A DNA stretch of 64,000 bases, from the NCBI GenBank assembly GCA_963664675.2, contig CAXXLB010000014.1, forward strand, positions 124,001-188,000, read 5' to 3'. The translations under genes were made by a program, and so were the position numbers. Positions 40,990 through 50,080 of this stretch are shown one piece after another (position 1 is the stretch's first letter; each line of letters starts with the position of its first letter). The DNA is from JASGMR01 sp963664675. Lineage in GTDB: Bacteria > Thermotogota > Thermotogae > Petrotogales > Kosmotogaceae. The notes under the pieces were generated by a model. That model did no database searches, was not told where the DNA came from, and worked only from the letters and a program-made list of their open reading frames with translations.

Positions 40990-41637
40990 CTATAAATGTT
41001 GTTTTAAAAGCCAATTATATAATTCCGGATTATCGTATGTTATTGTCCAAGAATCGTGTTTAAGGTTTGGGTATTTAGTGAATTTCACTTTGCCGTTTTC
41101 TTCTTTTAAAAAATTTACGATTTTTTCTGATTCTTCGATTGGAACGACATCATCCTTTTCACCATGAAAAACCCATATAGGAGTATTAACGAGTTTTTTG
41201 AATTTGTGTGGAAATCCCAACAAGGTAAATACTCCTCCACAGATCGGAACGACGGCGGCAAAAATTCCGGAATATTCCGCCGCTAAATGCCAGGAACCAT
41301 ATCCACCCATACTTAACCCTGTTAGATAAATTCTTTTTTTATCTCCGTTATATTCTTCAACTGTTTCGAAAAGAACATCCTTCAGAAGTTCAAATTTGTC
41401 GTTCCACCACTCATCCGCAGGACATTGAGGAGAAATTGTCAAAAAAGGGAAATCAGGATTTTCCAAAGCAACCTTAGGTATCCCCTTTTTTTTTATCAGG
41501 TTTAAGTTATTGCCTCTTTCTCCAGCACCGTGAAGAAAAAGGATCGTTGGAAAAGGTTTGTTATATTCGTTTTTTGATGGAAGAGTTATAAAACAATTCA
41601 GTTCCTTTTCTATTGTTTTTTTGAATTTTTTAATCAT
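40990..41637 (-). CDS. Alpha/beta-hydrolase, esterase/phospholipase-like
   Basis: Cytoplasmic serine hydrolase of the carboxylesterase / polyhydroxybutyrate-depolymerase-like group. Oxyanion region FPTILFLHGAGERGNN, nucleophile elbow IYLTGLSMGGYGSWHLA (Ser near residue 113), the acid in VFHGEKDDVVP and the His in YPNLKHDSW. No signal peptide. This group often includes ferulate/acetyl esterases and predicted peptidases. Substrate unknown. The ATG at 41637 lies eight bases after GGAAG; a GTG three codons earlier is part of that ribosome binding site. Confidence 0.85.
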   Translation of the reverse strand: MIKKFKKTIEKELNCFITLPSKNEYNKPFPTILFLHGAGERGNNLNLIKKKGIPKVALENPDFPFLTISPQCPADEWWNDKFELLKDVLFETVEEYNGDKKRIYLTGLSMGGYGSWHLAAEYSGIFAAVVPICGGVFTLLGFPHKFKKLVNTPIWVFHGEKDDVVPIEESEKIVNFLKEENGKVKFTKYPNLKHDSWTITYDNPELYNWLLKQHL

Positions 41638-41729
41638 AACGATCACTTCCTTTTATTATATTTATATAAAAATAAGTTATAATAAATTTGTTAAATACAA
41701 TTATACAATGAATAAGGAGGTAATTTCTT

Positions 41730-42476
41730 TTGTACAAATTAGTTTTAATCAGACATGGAGAAAGTGAATGGAATAAAGCCAATTTATTCACCGGGTGGAC
41801 TGATGTGGATCTATCAGAAAAGGGAATAAAAGAGGCAAAAGATGGAGGGAAATTATTGAAAGAAGAAAATTATACTTTCGATATTGCCTTTACATCTGTT
41901 TTAAAAAGAGCCATAAGAACTCTAAATTTAGTACTTGATGAGCTAGACTTAATGTGGGTACCTGTCAGGAAAAGTTGGAGATTGAACGAAAGACATTATG
42001 GTGCTCTTCAGGGATTGAATAAAGCTGAAACGGCCGAAAAATATGGTGATGAACAGGTTCTTGTCTGGAGAAGAAGCTATGACGTTCCACCGCCGGCATT
42101 AAAAGAGGATGATAAAAGATATCCCGGAATCGATCCTAAATACGTTATGTTGGATAAGAGAACATTGCCATTCAGTGAATGTTTAAAAGATACTGTTGAA
42201 AGATTTTTGCCATACTGGCACGATCAAATTGCCCCCACGATAAAATCGGGTAAAAAGGTTATTGTTGCTGCTCATGGTAATAGTTTAAGAGCACTTGTAA
42301 AATTTCTGGATAATATCTCTGATGAAGAAATTGTCAAACTGAATATTCCAACGGGAATTCCTCTGGTGTATGAATTAGATGAAAATTTAAATTCAATGAA
42401 ATCTTATTATCTCGGGGATCCGGAGGCAGCAAAAAAAGCTGCAGAGGCGGTTGCAAATCAGGCAAAAAGAAAATAA
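41730..42476 (+). CDS. gpmA: 2,3-bisphosphoglycerate-dependent phosphoglycerate mutase
   Basis: Interconverts 3- and 2-phosphoglycerate. The phospho-His motif is LIRHGESEWNKANLFTGWTDVDLSEKG at residues 6-32 (His9). Then RRAIRTL-like KRAIRTLNLVLD, WRLNERHYGALQGLNKAE, SYDVPPP and VIVAAHGNSLRALVKFLD with the second catalytic His. At 248 residues it is the classic dPGM. TTG start at 41730, nine bases after AGGAGG. It stands alone, flanked by a divergent esterase gene and a terminator. Confidence 0.95.
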   Translation: MYKLVLIRHGESEWNKANLFTGWTDVDLSEKGIKEAKDGGKLLKEENYTFDIAFTSVLKRAIRTLNLVLDELDLMWVPVRKSWRLNERHYGALQGLNKAETAEKYGDEQVLVWRRSYDVPPPALKEDDKRYPGIDPKYVMLDKRTLPFSECLKDTVERFLPYWHDQIAPTIKSGKKVIVAAHGNSLRALVKFLDNISDEEIVKLNIPTGIPLVYELDENLNSMKSYYLGDPEAAKKAAEAVANQAKRK

Positions 42477-42479
42477 AAC

Positions 42480-42502
42480 GGGGGTCTATCCCCCTTTTTT
42501 TT
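42480..42502. terminator. Terminator between gpmA and the convergent HAD gene
   Basis: GGGGG (42480-42484) pairs with CCCCC (42490-42494), loop TCTAT, followed by eight Ts; A-rich on the left, so it can serve both strands. Confidence 0.85.
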
Positions 42503-43088
42503 ACAATTCTAAATCTTCTTTTAACTTATCAGCTTTTGTGAATTTTATAGATTTTATTCCATAATCTAAAGCTGCTTTAACATTCGTATCATTATCATCT
42601 ATAAATATTGTTTTATCTAAATCCAGAGAAAATTTTCTGTGAATATGTTCGTAAATTTCTTTTTCGGGTTTTATCAAATTAATATAACAGGAGATGACTT
42701 TACCGTCAAATATATTGAAAAATTCATATTTTTTATATACATATTCGAAGCCTATTTGGGTAAAATTCGATAAAAGGTATAATTTCTTTCCCTTTTTCTT
42801 TAAAGTATAGAGTATTTCTATCGTTTCACCCAAAACTTCCATATATTTAAAGATCTCAAATATTAGGAATCTTATTTCATCGGGATAATCCGGTTCAATC
42901 TTTATAAAATACCTGTATAGATTTTCTCTGTCTAAAAGGCCTCTGTCGTATTCCGCCCATCTTTTTGTAAGTGTGAGATTAGAAAGTTTTTTTGAAATTT
43001 CTTTATCATAGAATTTATTTAAAATAGCTTTGGGGTCCCAATTCAAAAGGACCCCGCCGATATCAAAAATTAAAGCATCATACCTCAT
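42501..43088 (-). CDS. HAD-family hydrolase (YihX-like)
   Basis: HAD subfamily IA phosphatase-like protein. Motif I is LIFDIGGVLLNWD; the second Asp of DxD is replaced by Gly as in YihX-type members. Motif II is LYLLSNFT, motif III the Lys in LIKPEKEIYEHI, motif IV IFIDDNDTNVKAAL. YihX dephosphorylates alpha-D-glucose 1-phosphate; haloacid dehalogenase activity is the older name for relatives. At 195 residues it is of typical length. Its ATG overlaps the lgt stop (ATGA), so it is the last gene of the tig-lgt-HAD series. Confidence 0.87.
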   Translation of the reverse strand: MRYDALIFDIGGVLLNWDPKAILNKFYDKEISKKLSNLTLTKRWAEYDRGLLDRENLYRYFIKIEPDYPDEIRFLIFEIFKYMEVLGETIEILYTLKKKGKKLYLLSNFTQIGFEYVYKKYEFFNIFDGKVISCYINLIKPEKEIYEHIHRKFSLDLDKTIFIDDNDTNVKAALDYGIKSIKFTKADKLKEDLEL

Positions 43089-44008
43089 TTATTTTTCATT
43101 TTTTCCTTTAGTTTAGCTTTTTCTTCTTCTGAAGCGATATGAACAGCCTTTCCAAACTTTTTGCATACAAATAATATAACAATTCCAAGTATTAGAAAAA
43201 CTATAGATATTACCTGTGCTGTTCTGAATTTATTGTTTATATAAAGACTGTCAAGTCTTAAGCCTTCTATCAAAAATCTTCCTATTGAATAAAGAATTAA
43301 ATATATTCCCGTTATTTCCCCATATTTTTTTCTTTTTTTCAGAATCCATGTTAATAGGAAAATGAATATGAGTGTATCCAATATACTTTCATATAAAAAA
43401 GTCGGGTGAAAAAATTCAAATTCCGAATACCCGGGCATTCTATAAAGAGTGGGAATAAACATTTTCCATGGAAGATTGGTTGGAGAACCGTATGCTTCAT
43501 AGTTAGTGAAATTTCCCCATCTTCCAATGGCTTGCGCGAGAGGTAGTACCACGATAAAGAGGTCTGTGGCCTGTAGAAATTTTAAGTTCGCCTTTTTTCT
43601 GTATTTTGTATAAAGAAAAGCTGCAAATATTCCACCGATTATTCCTCCGTGTATCGCCAAACCCCCGTTCCATGTCATGAAGATTTCATTCAAATGCTGA
43701 CTGTAGTAATCCCAGGTAAAGGCAACATAATATAGTCTCGCACAGATAACGCCTAAGATAACTCCGAGAAAAACTGCTTCTAGTATGTATTCTTCATCTA
43801 TTCCTTCCCTGAATGCCAGCTTTCTTCCTATTAAATATGCTATGACAATTCCGGATGCGATGAGAAGCCCATACCAGTGAATCTCAATATTTCCAATTGT
43901 TAATAAAATTGGTTTTAATAATATATCACCCCTGAATACATAAATTACAAAAATAGCTAGGAATACAAGAGCAATTATCAAAATTACGAGAAAAACGGTC
44001 TTTTTCAT
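43085..44008 (-). CDS. lgt: Phosphatidylglycerol-prolipoprotein diacylglyceryl transferase
   Basis: Adds diacylglyceryl to the lipobox Cys of prolipoproteins at the membrane. About seven helices. HWYGLLIASG near residue 45, MTWNGGLAIHGGIIGG with the essential His, and the Lgt signature QAIGRWGNFTNYEAYGSPT. At 307 residues it has one extra N-terminal hydrophobic segment (residues 1-25, MKKTVFLVILIIALVFLAIF) compared with common Lgt. Its natural substrates include the lipoprotein at 9504-10217. Confidence 0.94.
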   Translation of the reverse strand: MKKTVFLVILIIALVFLAIFVIYVFRGDILLKPILLTIGNIEIHWYGLLIASGIVIAYLIGRKLAFREGIDEEYILEAVFLGVILGVICARLYYVAFTWDYYSQHLNEIFMTWNGGLAIHGGIIGGIFAAFLYTKYRKKANLKFLQATDLFIVVLPLAQAIGRWGNFTNYEAYGSPTNLPWKMFIPTLYRMPGYSEFEFFHPTFLYESILDTLIFIFLLTWILKKRKKYGEITGIYLILYSIGRFLIEGLRLDSLYINNKFRTAQVISIVFLILGIVILFVCKKFGKAVHIASEEEKAKLKEKMKNK

Positions 44009-44021
44009 TTTAACTCATCCT

Positions 44022-45389
44022 TTAATCTTTTTTATTTTCCTCTTTATCTTCACCTTTTTTCATATCGGGTTCTTTTTTTGTTTCCACATTTTCTTCCTTT
44101 GTTTCGTTATCTTTATCGGCAGTTTCTACAGACTTATCTTCTTCAGAAGAGGTCTCTTCAATTTCAGCCTTTTCAATTATCAGCTCCAAAACTTTATTGT
44201 TTATGAGAGAACCCTTGAGCTCATCTTTTATTTCTTCCTTAGCTTCTATCATTTTCTTTGCTCTGTCTACAGAAACTCCCCAATTTTTCGACAGGGGTTC
44301 TGCCATTTCCATTATTTCTTCATCAGTTACTTCTAAATTTTCTTTCTTTGAAACTTCTTCAATGAATCTACTCGATTTTATTTCATTTACGATACTTTCT
44401 CTCAATTCTTTAGTGAGTTTCTCAAAATCGCCATCCGCCTGCTGTAAATACTGCTCGTAAACTTTATCTTTTTTCATGTTGTTTATCGCTGTTGCGAGAT
44501 ACATATCCAAAGTTTCCGGGGAAATTTTTAAATCAATCAATTCTGGTAATTTCGCATTCACTTGATTTCTAAGGATACTTTTTTTCCATTCTTCAATTTG
44601 CTTTATGCCCTCTTCCCTGATCTTTGTATTCAGTTCTTCCAGCGTGTTCAGATCCGGCTCAACTGTTTTTACAAATTCATCATTCAATTCCGGAATTGTT
44701 TTTTTCAAAACTTCTTGAATTTTTCCGAAATATCTGTATTTATTTTTTGAATCTGAAAATTCTCTTTCAAAATCGAATTCTTCATTCGCTTTTTTGTCTA
44801 TTGCATTTTTGGCTATCGGTCTGAATTCGTCATCGGTAATAGAAATTTCCTGTTCTTTGTTTTCAGATATTAATTTTCCATCTTTTTCAATAGAATATAT
44901 CAATTTGACCATATCTCCAACTTCAGCAGGGCCTTCCTTTGGTTCAAGAAGGGCATTCTGGTCTCTGAGTTCTTTTATTCTGTTCTCGATGAATTTTTCT
45001 ACACTATCCGCAGTGCTTATTGTTTTCAATTTTAATCCAATATAATCTTTTAATTCGACTTCAGGTTGCCTGTGAAGTTGTACGCTTACAATCAGTTCAT
45101 CATTTTCCCATTTGATATCGCTTATTGTTGGTGGTAATATTACTTTTTCGTCTTTAAATTCATCGCTTAGATCTTTGGTTATTTCTTCTTCCAACATTGG
45201 TTTGTAATTATCACCAAGAAAATTCTTTATTATTCTCACAGGGGTTTTCCCTCTTCTGAAACCGGGAATATTGTATTTTGTATTCATATAATTAATCAGT
45301 TCCCTTTCGGCCTTATTTACTTCTTCAGAATTGTAATAAATTTCATAAATATCCAAATTTTCTTTTTTTTCTAAAAATTTCTTTTCCAT
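44022..45389 (-). CDS. tig: Trigger factor
   Basis: Ribosome-bound chaperone and peptidyl-prolyl isomerase. The ribosome-binding signature is IPGFRRGKTPVRIIKNFLG (about residues 40-58). The PPIase domain covers about 150-235 with GPAEVGDMVKLIYSIEKDG. The C-terminal helical arms follow. The last 45-50 residues are a disordered tail almost entirely Glu, Lys, Asp and Thr (EETSSEEDKSVETADKD and on), longer than in most species. AGGAGGCAAT precedes the ATG. No clpP or clpX is adjacent, unlike the common tig-clpP-clpX order; clpX lies at 19028. Confidence 0.93.
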   Translation of the reverse strand: MEKKFLEKKENLDIYEIYYNSEEVNKAERELINYMNTKYNIPGFRRGKTPVRIIKNFLGDNYKPMLEEEITKDLSDEFKDEKVILPPTISDIKWENDELIVSVQLHRQPEVELKDYIGLKLKTISTADSVEKFIENRIKELRDQNALLEPKEGPAEVGDMVKLIYSIEKDGKLISENKEQEISITDDEFRPIAKNAIDKKANEEFDFEREFSDSKNKYRYFGKIQEVLKKTIPELNDEFVKTVEPDLNTLEELNTKIREEGIKQIEEWKKSILRNQVNAKLPELIDLKISPETLDMYLATAINNMKKDKVYEQYLQQADGDFEKLTKELRESIVNEIKSSRFIEEVSKKENLEVTDEEIMEMAEPLSKNWGVSVDRAKKMIEAKEEIKDELKGSLINNKVLELIIEKAEIEETSSEEDKSVETADKDNETKEENVETKKEPDMKKGEDKEENKKD

Positions 45390-45400
45390 ATTGCCTCCTA

Positions 45401-45865
45401 CTAGATTTCTATTATTCTATTTTCGTTTGTTTTTTCATTTAATAAGACAAATGTACTTTTTCCAGTCAGATAACCACAAATTTCTCCCGGATTAATTATC
45501 ATTTTTTTGTCTTGTCTTATATCTATTTTATGGAGATGACCGTAAAAAACATAATCATATTCCAAATTTTCAAAATCAACAGGGGGTTCATGCATAAGAA
45601 GGACTTTTTTGTTTCCTATGTTTATTTTTTTTGGTTTTCTGGAGACATTCTGACCCAGTATTTTACGCAAACCTGTGATTTCACCATCATTGTTTCCAAA
45701 AACAACGTATAAGTTACCGTTAAAATTTTTCAAAATTTTTGCGCTGAACGGAGAAATGATATCGCCACAATGAAACAATGCATCAATCTTGTTTTTGTTG
45801 GCGTATTTTATAGCACTTTCCAATTTATCAATTCTATCATGAGAATCACTCATAATCATCCACAT
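45401..45865 (-). CDS. YfcE/MJ0936-family metallophosphodiesterase
   Basis: Calcineurin-like phosphoesterase with the metal-binding motifs MSDSHDRID, FHCGDI, VFGNNDGE, LMHEPP and YGHLHKID, then INPGEIC. At about 155 residues it is the compact YfcE type, which hydrolyses small phosphodiesters in vitro. Physiological substrate unknown. Start: the ATG at 45865 is seven bases from GGAGG, while the ATG at 45871 directly abuts it. Confidence 0.88.
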   Translation of the reverse strand: MWMIMSDSHDRIDKLESAIKYANKNKIDALFHCGDIISPFSAKILKNFNGNLYVVFGNNDGEITGLRKILGQNVSRKPKKINIGNKKVLLMHEPPVDFENLEYDYVFYGHLHKIDIRQDKKMIINPGEICGYLTGKSTFVLLNEKTNENRIIEI

Positions 45866-45892
45866 ATTCATTCCTCCTCTTTCTCATTTATC

Positions 45893-45919
45893 AAAAAAAG
45901 GCGAGTTTTGCAACTCGCC
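45893..45919 (-). terminator. Terminator of the DUF177-rpsB operon
   Basis: GGCGAGTT (45900-45907) pairs with AACTCGCC (45912-45919), loop TTGC; on the minus strand it is followed by seven Ts (45899-45893). Confidence 0.9.
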
Positions 45920-45937
45920 AAAAGTTACTGAATAAAT

Positions 45938-46795
45938 CTATTCTATTTCACTTTCTTTTTCCAGTTTTTCAGTTTCTTCAATGTTTTCAGCTATTTCTTT
46001 ACCGGGAGCTTCAACTATAATTTCTTCGGATTCTTTATTAATTTCTTCAACATCTGTTGATTCATCGGCGGTGGCATCACTTTTCTGTGATTTTTCTTCA
46101 ATTGAAATTGTTCTTCCTTCTCTTCCTTCTAAAATAGCATTTCCAATCGTGTTTGCAATGAGTTGGATGGCTCTTATAGCATCATCGTTACCCGGGACAA
46201 GATAATCTATAACATCCGGATCACAGTTTGTGTCTGCTATTCCAATTACCTTCAATCCCAATTTATTGGCTTCCGCCACGGCGATTTCTTCTTTTTTTGG
46301 ATCGACAACGAATAAAACCGAAGGAACATCTGTCATTTCTTTTACTCCGCTGAGATTTTTCTTCAGTTTATCAAGTCTTTTTCTTACAACACTCTGCTCT
46401 TTCTTTGGAAGTTTGGCCAATTCGCCGTTTTCTTCCATTTCCTCATATTCTTTCAACTTCTTGATCCTTGTTTTAATCGTTTCGAAATTTGTCAATAATC
46501 CGCCGAGCCATCTGTTGTTTACGTAGAAAGCTCCACATCTTTTGGCCTCTTCTTCGATTATTTGCTGTGCCTGTCTTTTTGTTCCAACGAATAAAAAATT
46601 TGCACCCTCTTTTGCTTTGTTGAGAACAAAATCATAAGCTTCTTCAGTTAATTTAAGGGTTTTCTGCAGATCGATTATATATATACCCTTTCTTTCTCCG
46701 TAGATGTAAGGTTTCATCTTCGGATTCCATCTTCTTGTCCTGTGGCCAAAATGCACTCCAGCTTCGAGAAGCTGCTTCATAGAAATAACACTCAA
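45938..46795 (-). CDS. rpsB: 30S ribosomal protein S2
   Basis: Standard S2: SVISMKQLLEAGVHFGHRTRRWNPKMKPYIYGERKGIYIIDLQKT, GTKRQAQQIIEEEAKRCGAFYVNNRWLGGLLTNFETI, VVDPKKEEIAVAEANKLGLKVIGIADTNCDP, IRAIQLIANTIGNAI. The ribosomal part ends near residue 235. A 50-residue tail rich in Glu and Ser (acidic) follows, a lineage-specific extension. The start is TTG at 46795, ten bases from GGAGG. tsf, which commonly follows rpsB, is not downstream; instead a terminator closes the operon. Confidence 0.96.
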   Translation of the reverse strand: MSVISMKQLLEAGVHFGHRTRRWNPKMKPYIYGERKGIYIIDLQKTLKLTEEAYDFVLNKAKEGANFLFVGTKRQAQQIIEEEAKRCGAFYVNNRWLGGLLTNFETIKTRIKKLKEYEEMEENGELAKLPKKEQSVVRKRLDKLKKNLSGVKEMTDVPSVLFVVDPKKEEIAVAEANKLGLKVIGIADTNCDPDVIDYLVPGNDDAIRAIQLIANTIGNAILEGREGRTISIEEKSQKSDATADESTDVEEINKESEEIIVEAPGKEIAENIEETEKLEKESEIE

Positions 46796-46883
46796 CTAAA
46801 TTACACCTCCAAAATTTGGTTAATCTCCTGAACGATCGACTTCGTCTGAAGCACCGGGATCATTCATAAAAAGATTTTTTCAT

Positions 46884-47234
46884 TCAAATTGTTTTCAAAC
46901 TACTTATATCTACTTCAATTCCATTAAGCCAGAGAGTTTCCAACGAATACAGTTCCCTAGCTTCCTTTTTGAATATGTGGATCATGAAGTATCCACAATC
47001 AACAACCAACCAATCATATCCTTTACCCTTATCATAATAAATTACGTTTTCGTTACTTTTTTCCAATAATTCTAATATTTTATCTCTGAGGGCTGACATA
47101 TGGGGATCTGAATTGGCAGTTACAATAATAAAATAATCTGTAAAACCCGATACTTTTGATATATCTATTACTTTTATATTTTCTCCCTGAGTATCATCAA
47201 GAATTTGTATTATTTCCTTGATAGTTTTATCCAA
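46884..47234 (-). CDS. rsfS: Ribosomal silencing factor RsfS
   Basis: Binds L14 and blocks subunit joining in starvation. Family pattern ENIKVIDISKVSGFTDYFIIVTANSDPHMSAL and GKGYDWLVVDCGYFMIHIFKKEAREYSLETLW-type C-terminus (here EARELYSLETLWL). At 117 residues it is normal. The start is TTG at 47234, with AGGAGG six to seven bases upstream. It lies between glmS and rpsB, 14 bases after glmS. Confidence 0.94.
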   Translation of the reverse strand: MDKTIKEIIQILDDTQGENIKVIDISKVSGFTDYFIIVTANSDPHMSALRDKILELLEKSNENVIYYDKGKGYDWLVVDCGYFMIHIFKKEARELYSLETLWLNGIEVDISSLKTI

Positions 47235-47248
47235 AAAACACCTCCTCG

Positions 47249-49075
47249 TTATTCAACGGTTACACTTTTTGCCAAATTTCTGGGTTTATCCGGATCGTAT
47301 TTTCTTAAAATTGATACATAATAAGCAAATAATTGTAAAAAAGGAGACATTATAAGAGGATAGAGAGCATCGATTATTTTCGGTACCTCTATTCTGCTAT
47401 TAATTATCTTCGATACTTCCTTATCTTCTTCGGTGCAAATACCGACAATTTTTGCGTTTCTCGCTTTTGTTTCAATTACATTAGAAAGAGTTTTTTTCTT
47501 TAATGCATCATCGGGAACTATTGCAAAAACAGGAAATTCGTCATCAAGTAAAGCTATCGGTCCGTGCTTGAGTTCGCCCGCCTGGTAAGCCGAGGCGTGA
47601 ATATAACTTATTTCCTTCAATTTAAGTGCCCCCTCAAGTGCGGATGGATAACTGTATCCCCGTCCGATATACATGAAGTGTTTGTATTTATAAAATTCTT
47701 TGGCGAGCTGTAAACAAACGTCGGGTGCATATGAAAGTATATTTTCGATTACCGTTGGCATATCCATCATATTTAGAATTATTTTGTTCAATTTATCTTT
47801 GGATACATTTTTAAGTGCAGCCATATACGTTCCTAAGAGATAAAGAATCGTCAACTGGGTAACATAGGTTTTCGTTGCGGCAACACCAATTTCTAAACCT
47901 GCATTCAGGTATATTACGGCATCAGCTTCTCTCGAAATGGTGGATCCCACGATATTTGTTATTGCGATTATCTTCGCGCCTTTAGATTTTGCTTTTCTAA
48001 CACCTTCTAATGTATCTGTAGTTTCTCCTGACTGAGAGATCGCGATTACAATTGAATCTGTATCAATAATATTATTCTTATATCTGAATTCTGAAGCAAC
48101 ATCAATTTCTACCTCAATATTTGCATAATCTTCAATAAATTTTTTAAATATTAAACCCGCATGATAACTGGTTCCACAGGCAATAACATTGATCTTCTTT
48201 GTTTTTGAAATGTTTTCGCTTATACTGTCCAATTCTTTGAAAACGACTTTTTCATCAGAGATTTTGCCCATCAATGCGTTTCTGATCGATTGGGGCTCAT
48301 CAAATATCTCCTTTAGCATAAAGTGTTCGAATCCGCCTTTTTCTGCCGATTCTTCATCCCAATTTATTAATGTGGATTGTCTGTTAATTCTTGTCCCATT
48401 TACACTGAAAATTTCAATTTTGTTCTCTGATAAATGTGCAATATCCCCGTCTTCTAAAAAAATCATTTCTCTCGTGTATTTTAAAGCAGGGGTTACATCG
48501 GATGCGAGAATTGCTTTGTCATCATTTTTTCCGAGAACTAAGGGACTTCCTTTTCTTGCTGCAATGATTTCTCCCGGGTGGTCATTGTGAATCACTGCTA
48601 TTGCATATGCTCCACAAAGATCAAGAATTGCATGTGATACAGCTTTTTGAAGATCACCATAATAGTATTCTTCGATTAAGTGAGCGATGACTTCAGTGTC
48701 TGTTTCAGATGAAAACCTGTGACCTTTTTCTATTAAAACATGTTTTATTTCCATATAATTTTCTATTATTCCATTGTGGACAACGGCTATTTTACCGGTG
48801 CAATCTGTATGAGGATGTGCATTCAGTTCTGACGGTTCTCCGTGAGTTGCCCATCTTGTATGAGCAATACCGGATTCAACAATTTTTTCATTAATATCTC
48901 CCAGCATATTTTCAAGATTCAATATTCTTCCTTTTTCCTTTTTTACATATACATTTCCTTTGTCCTGAAAAGCTATCCCGGCAGAATCGTATCCCCTATA
49001 TTCGAGTTTTTTCAAAGCCTTTACAAGCTCTTTTACCCTTATATCCTTTCCTGTTAGACCGACTATTCCGCACAT
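47249..49075 (-). CDS. glmS: Glutamine--fructose-6-phosphate aminotransferase
   Basis: Makes glucosamine-6-phosphate, the first step to UDP-GlcNAc. The N-terminal glutaminase domain begins MCGIVGLTG; after Met removal Cys is the nucleophile. YRGYDSAGIAF, HTRWATHGEPSELNAHPH and HNGIIENY follow. The isomerase half has two SIS domains with IACGTSYHAGLIFK, ISQSGETTDTLE and IGRGYSYPSALEGALKLKEISYIHASAYQAGELKHGPIALL, ending in KSVTVE. The ATG at 49075 is chosen over 49078 because of spacing and the Met-Cys start. No glmS ribozyme is upstream; plsX is directly before it. Confidence 0.96.
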   Translation of the reverse strand: MCGIVGLTGKDIRVKELVKALKKLEYRGYDSAGIAFQDKGNVYVKKEKGRILNLENMLGDINEKIVESGIAHTRWATHGEPSELNAHPHTDCTGKIAVVHNGIIENYMEIKHVLIEKGHRFSSETDTEVIAHLIEEYYYGDLQKAVSHAILDLCGAYAIAVIHNDHPGEIIAARKGSPLVLGKNDDKAILASDVTPALKYTREMIFLEDGDIAHLSENKIEIFSVNGTRINRQSTLINWDEESAEKGGFEHFMLKEIFDEPQSIRNALMGKISDEKVVFKELDSISENISKTKKINVIACGTSYHAGLIFKKFIEDYANIEVEIDVASEFRYKNNIIDTDSIVIAISQSGETTDTLEGVRKAKSKGAKIIAITNIVGSTISREADAVIYLNAGLEIGVAATKTYVTQLTILYLLGTYMAALKNVSKDKLNKIILNMMDMPTVIENILSYAPDVCLQLAKEFYKYKHFMYIGRGYSYPSALEGALKLKEISYIHASAYQAGELKHGPIALLDDEFPVFAIVPDDALKKKTLSNVIETKARNAKIVGICTEEDKEVSKIINSRIEVPKIIDALYPLIMSPFLQLFAYYVSILRKYDPDKPRNLAKSVTVE

Positions 49076-49078
49076 CAT

Positions 49079-50077
49079 TTAACCTCCGAAACGTTTTGAT
49101 ATTTCGTAAACGAGATTCTTTTCAACTCCTTCAGAGGCAACTCTTATTGCGTTCATAATAGCTATTGAATTTGAGTTTCCATGGGCCTTTACCACTATGT
49201 TTTTTACTCCGAGAATAAATGCTCCGCCGATTTCAGACGGATCGAATTTTTTTCCTATTTTATTGAAGGTCTTTTTAAGAAGCAAACCACCTATTAAACC
49301 CAGCGGTCCGGAGCTTTTAATATTTTCTTTGAGGGTACTTGAGAAGAATTTTAAAGTCCCTTCCATAGTTTTCAAAGCTATATTGCCTTCAAACCCTCCG
49401 GCAACTATAACATCAACATCTCCGAGCAGAATATCTCTTCCTTCAACATTCCCCACAAAAGAATTTTTGAGCTTTTCTCTCAATAATTTATTTGCCTGTT
49501 TTTGAATTTCCGTTCCCTTTTCTTCTTCTTCACCAACATTCAAAAGGCCGACTAGAGGATCAGAATTGCCCTTGAATTTTGCATATTCTAATCCCATTTC
49601 TCCGAATGATTCCAATACCTCGGGTTTTACCTCACTGTTCGCCCCGGAATCTAAAAGTATTGAAAATCCCTTTTTAGATGGAAATGTTGTGGCAATAGCC
49701 GCCCGGCTGACGTTTTTTATTCTCCCGATAACGAAAAGAGAACATGCAAGTAGTGCTCCCGTATTTCCTGCAGAAACGAGTGCGTCTGCTTCTCCGTTTT
49801 TAACAAGTTCAGCCGCTTTATAAAGTGAAGTTTCCTTTCTCCTTATTATCAAAGAAGGCTTTTCGCTCATCGGAAAAACATCATCGGCATTAACAATCTG
49901 AATATTGTACTTTTCAGCATTTTTGGCCTTTAATTTCTTCTTGAGCTCTTCTTCTTTTCCAACTAAGATTACTTTTGTTTCACTGTACTTATTTAAAACA
50001 GAAATAGCACCTTCTATGTTAACGTCAGGTGCTAAATCACCGCCATATGCATCTACGGCTATCCTAATTAAAGCCAT
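49079..50077 (-). CDS. plsX: Phosphate acyltransferase PlsX
   Basis: Converts acyl-ACP to acyl-phosphate for phospholipid synthesis. IRIAVDAYGGDLAPDVNIEGA, FPMSEKPSLIIRRKETSL, DALVSAGNTGALLACSLFVIGR and ILLDSGANSEVKPEVLESFGEMG are typical, as is VIVAGGFEGNIALKTMEG and GKKFDPSEIGGAFILGVKNIVVKAHGNS. At 332 residues it is of normal length. It follows rpmF by three bases, the classic DUF177-rpmF-plsX order, and ends directly before glmS. Confidence 0.95.
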   Translation of the reverse strand: MALIRIAVDAYGGDLAPDVNIEGAISVLNKYSETKVILVGKEEELKKKLKAKNAEKYNIQIVNADDVFPMSEKPSLIIRRKETSLYKAAELVKNGEADALVSAGNTGALLACSLFVIGRIKNVSRAAIATTFPSKKGFSILLDSGANSEVKPEVLESFGEMGLEYAKFKGNSDPLVGLLNVGEEEEKGTEIQKQANKLLREKLKNSFVGNVEGRDILLGDVDVIVAGGFEGNIALKTMEGTLKFFSSTLKENIKSSGPLGLIGGLLLKKTFNKIGKKFDPSEIGGAFILGVKNIVVKAHGNSNSIAIMNAIRVASEGVEKNLVYEISKRFGG

Positions 50078-50080
50078 ATA

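Noticed and set aside
42216..42233. Sigma-54-like site TGGCACG...TTGCC
   Set aside because: The GG to GC distance is 12 bases instead of 10, and the site lies inside gpmA coding sequence with no gene suitably downstream.
46820..46867. 15-codon minus-strand ORF upstream of rpsB as a leader peptide
   Set aside because: No ribosome binding site, no codon run of one amino acid and no terminator after it; chance is more likely.
48189..48590. 133-codon plus-strand ORF inside glmS
   Set aside because: Antisense shadow of a highly conserved gene, with no ribosome binding site or recognisable product.
49076..49100. glmS ribozyme upstream of glmS
   Set aside because: plsX ends directly before glmS, leaving no room; the ribozyme core was not seen in the operon.
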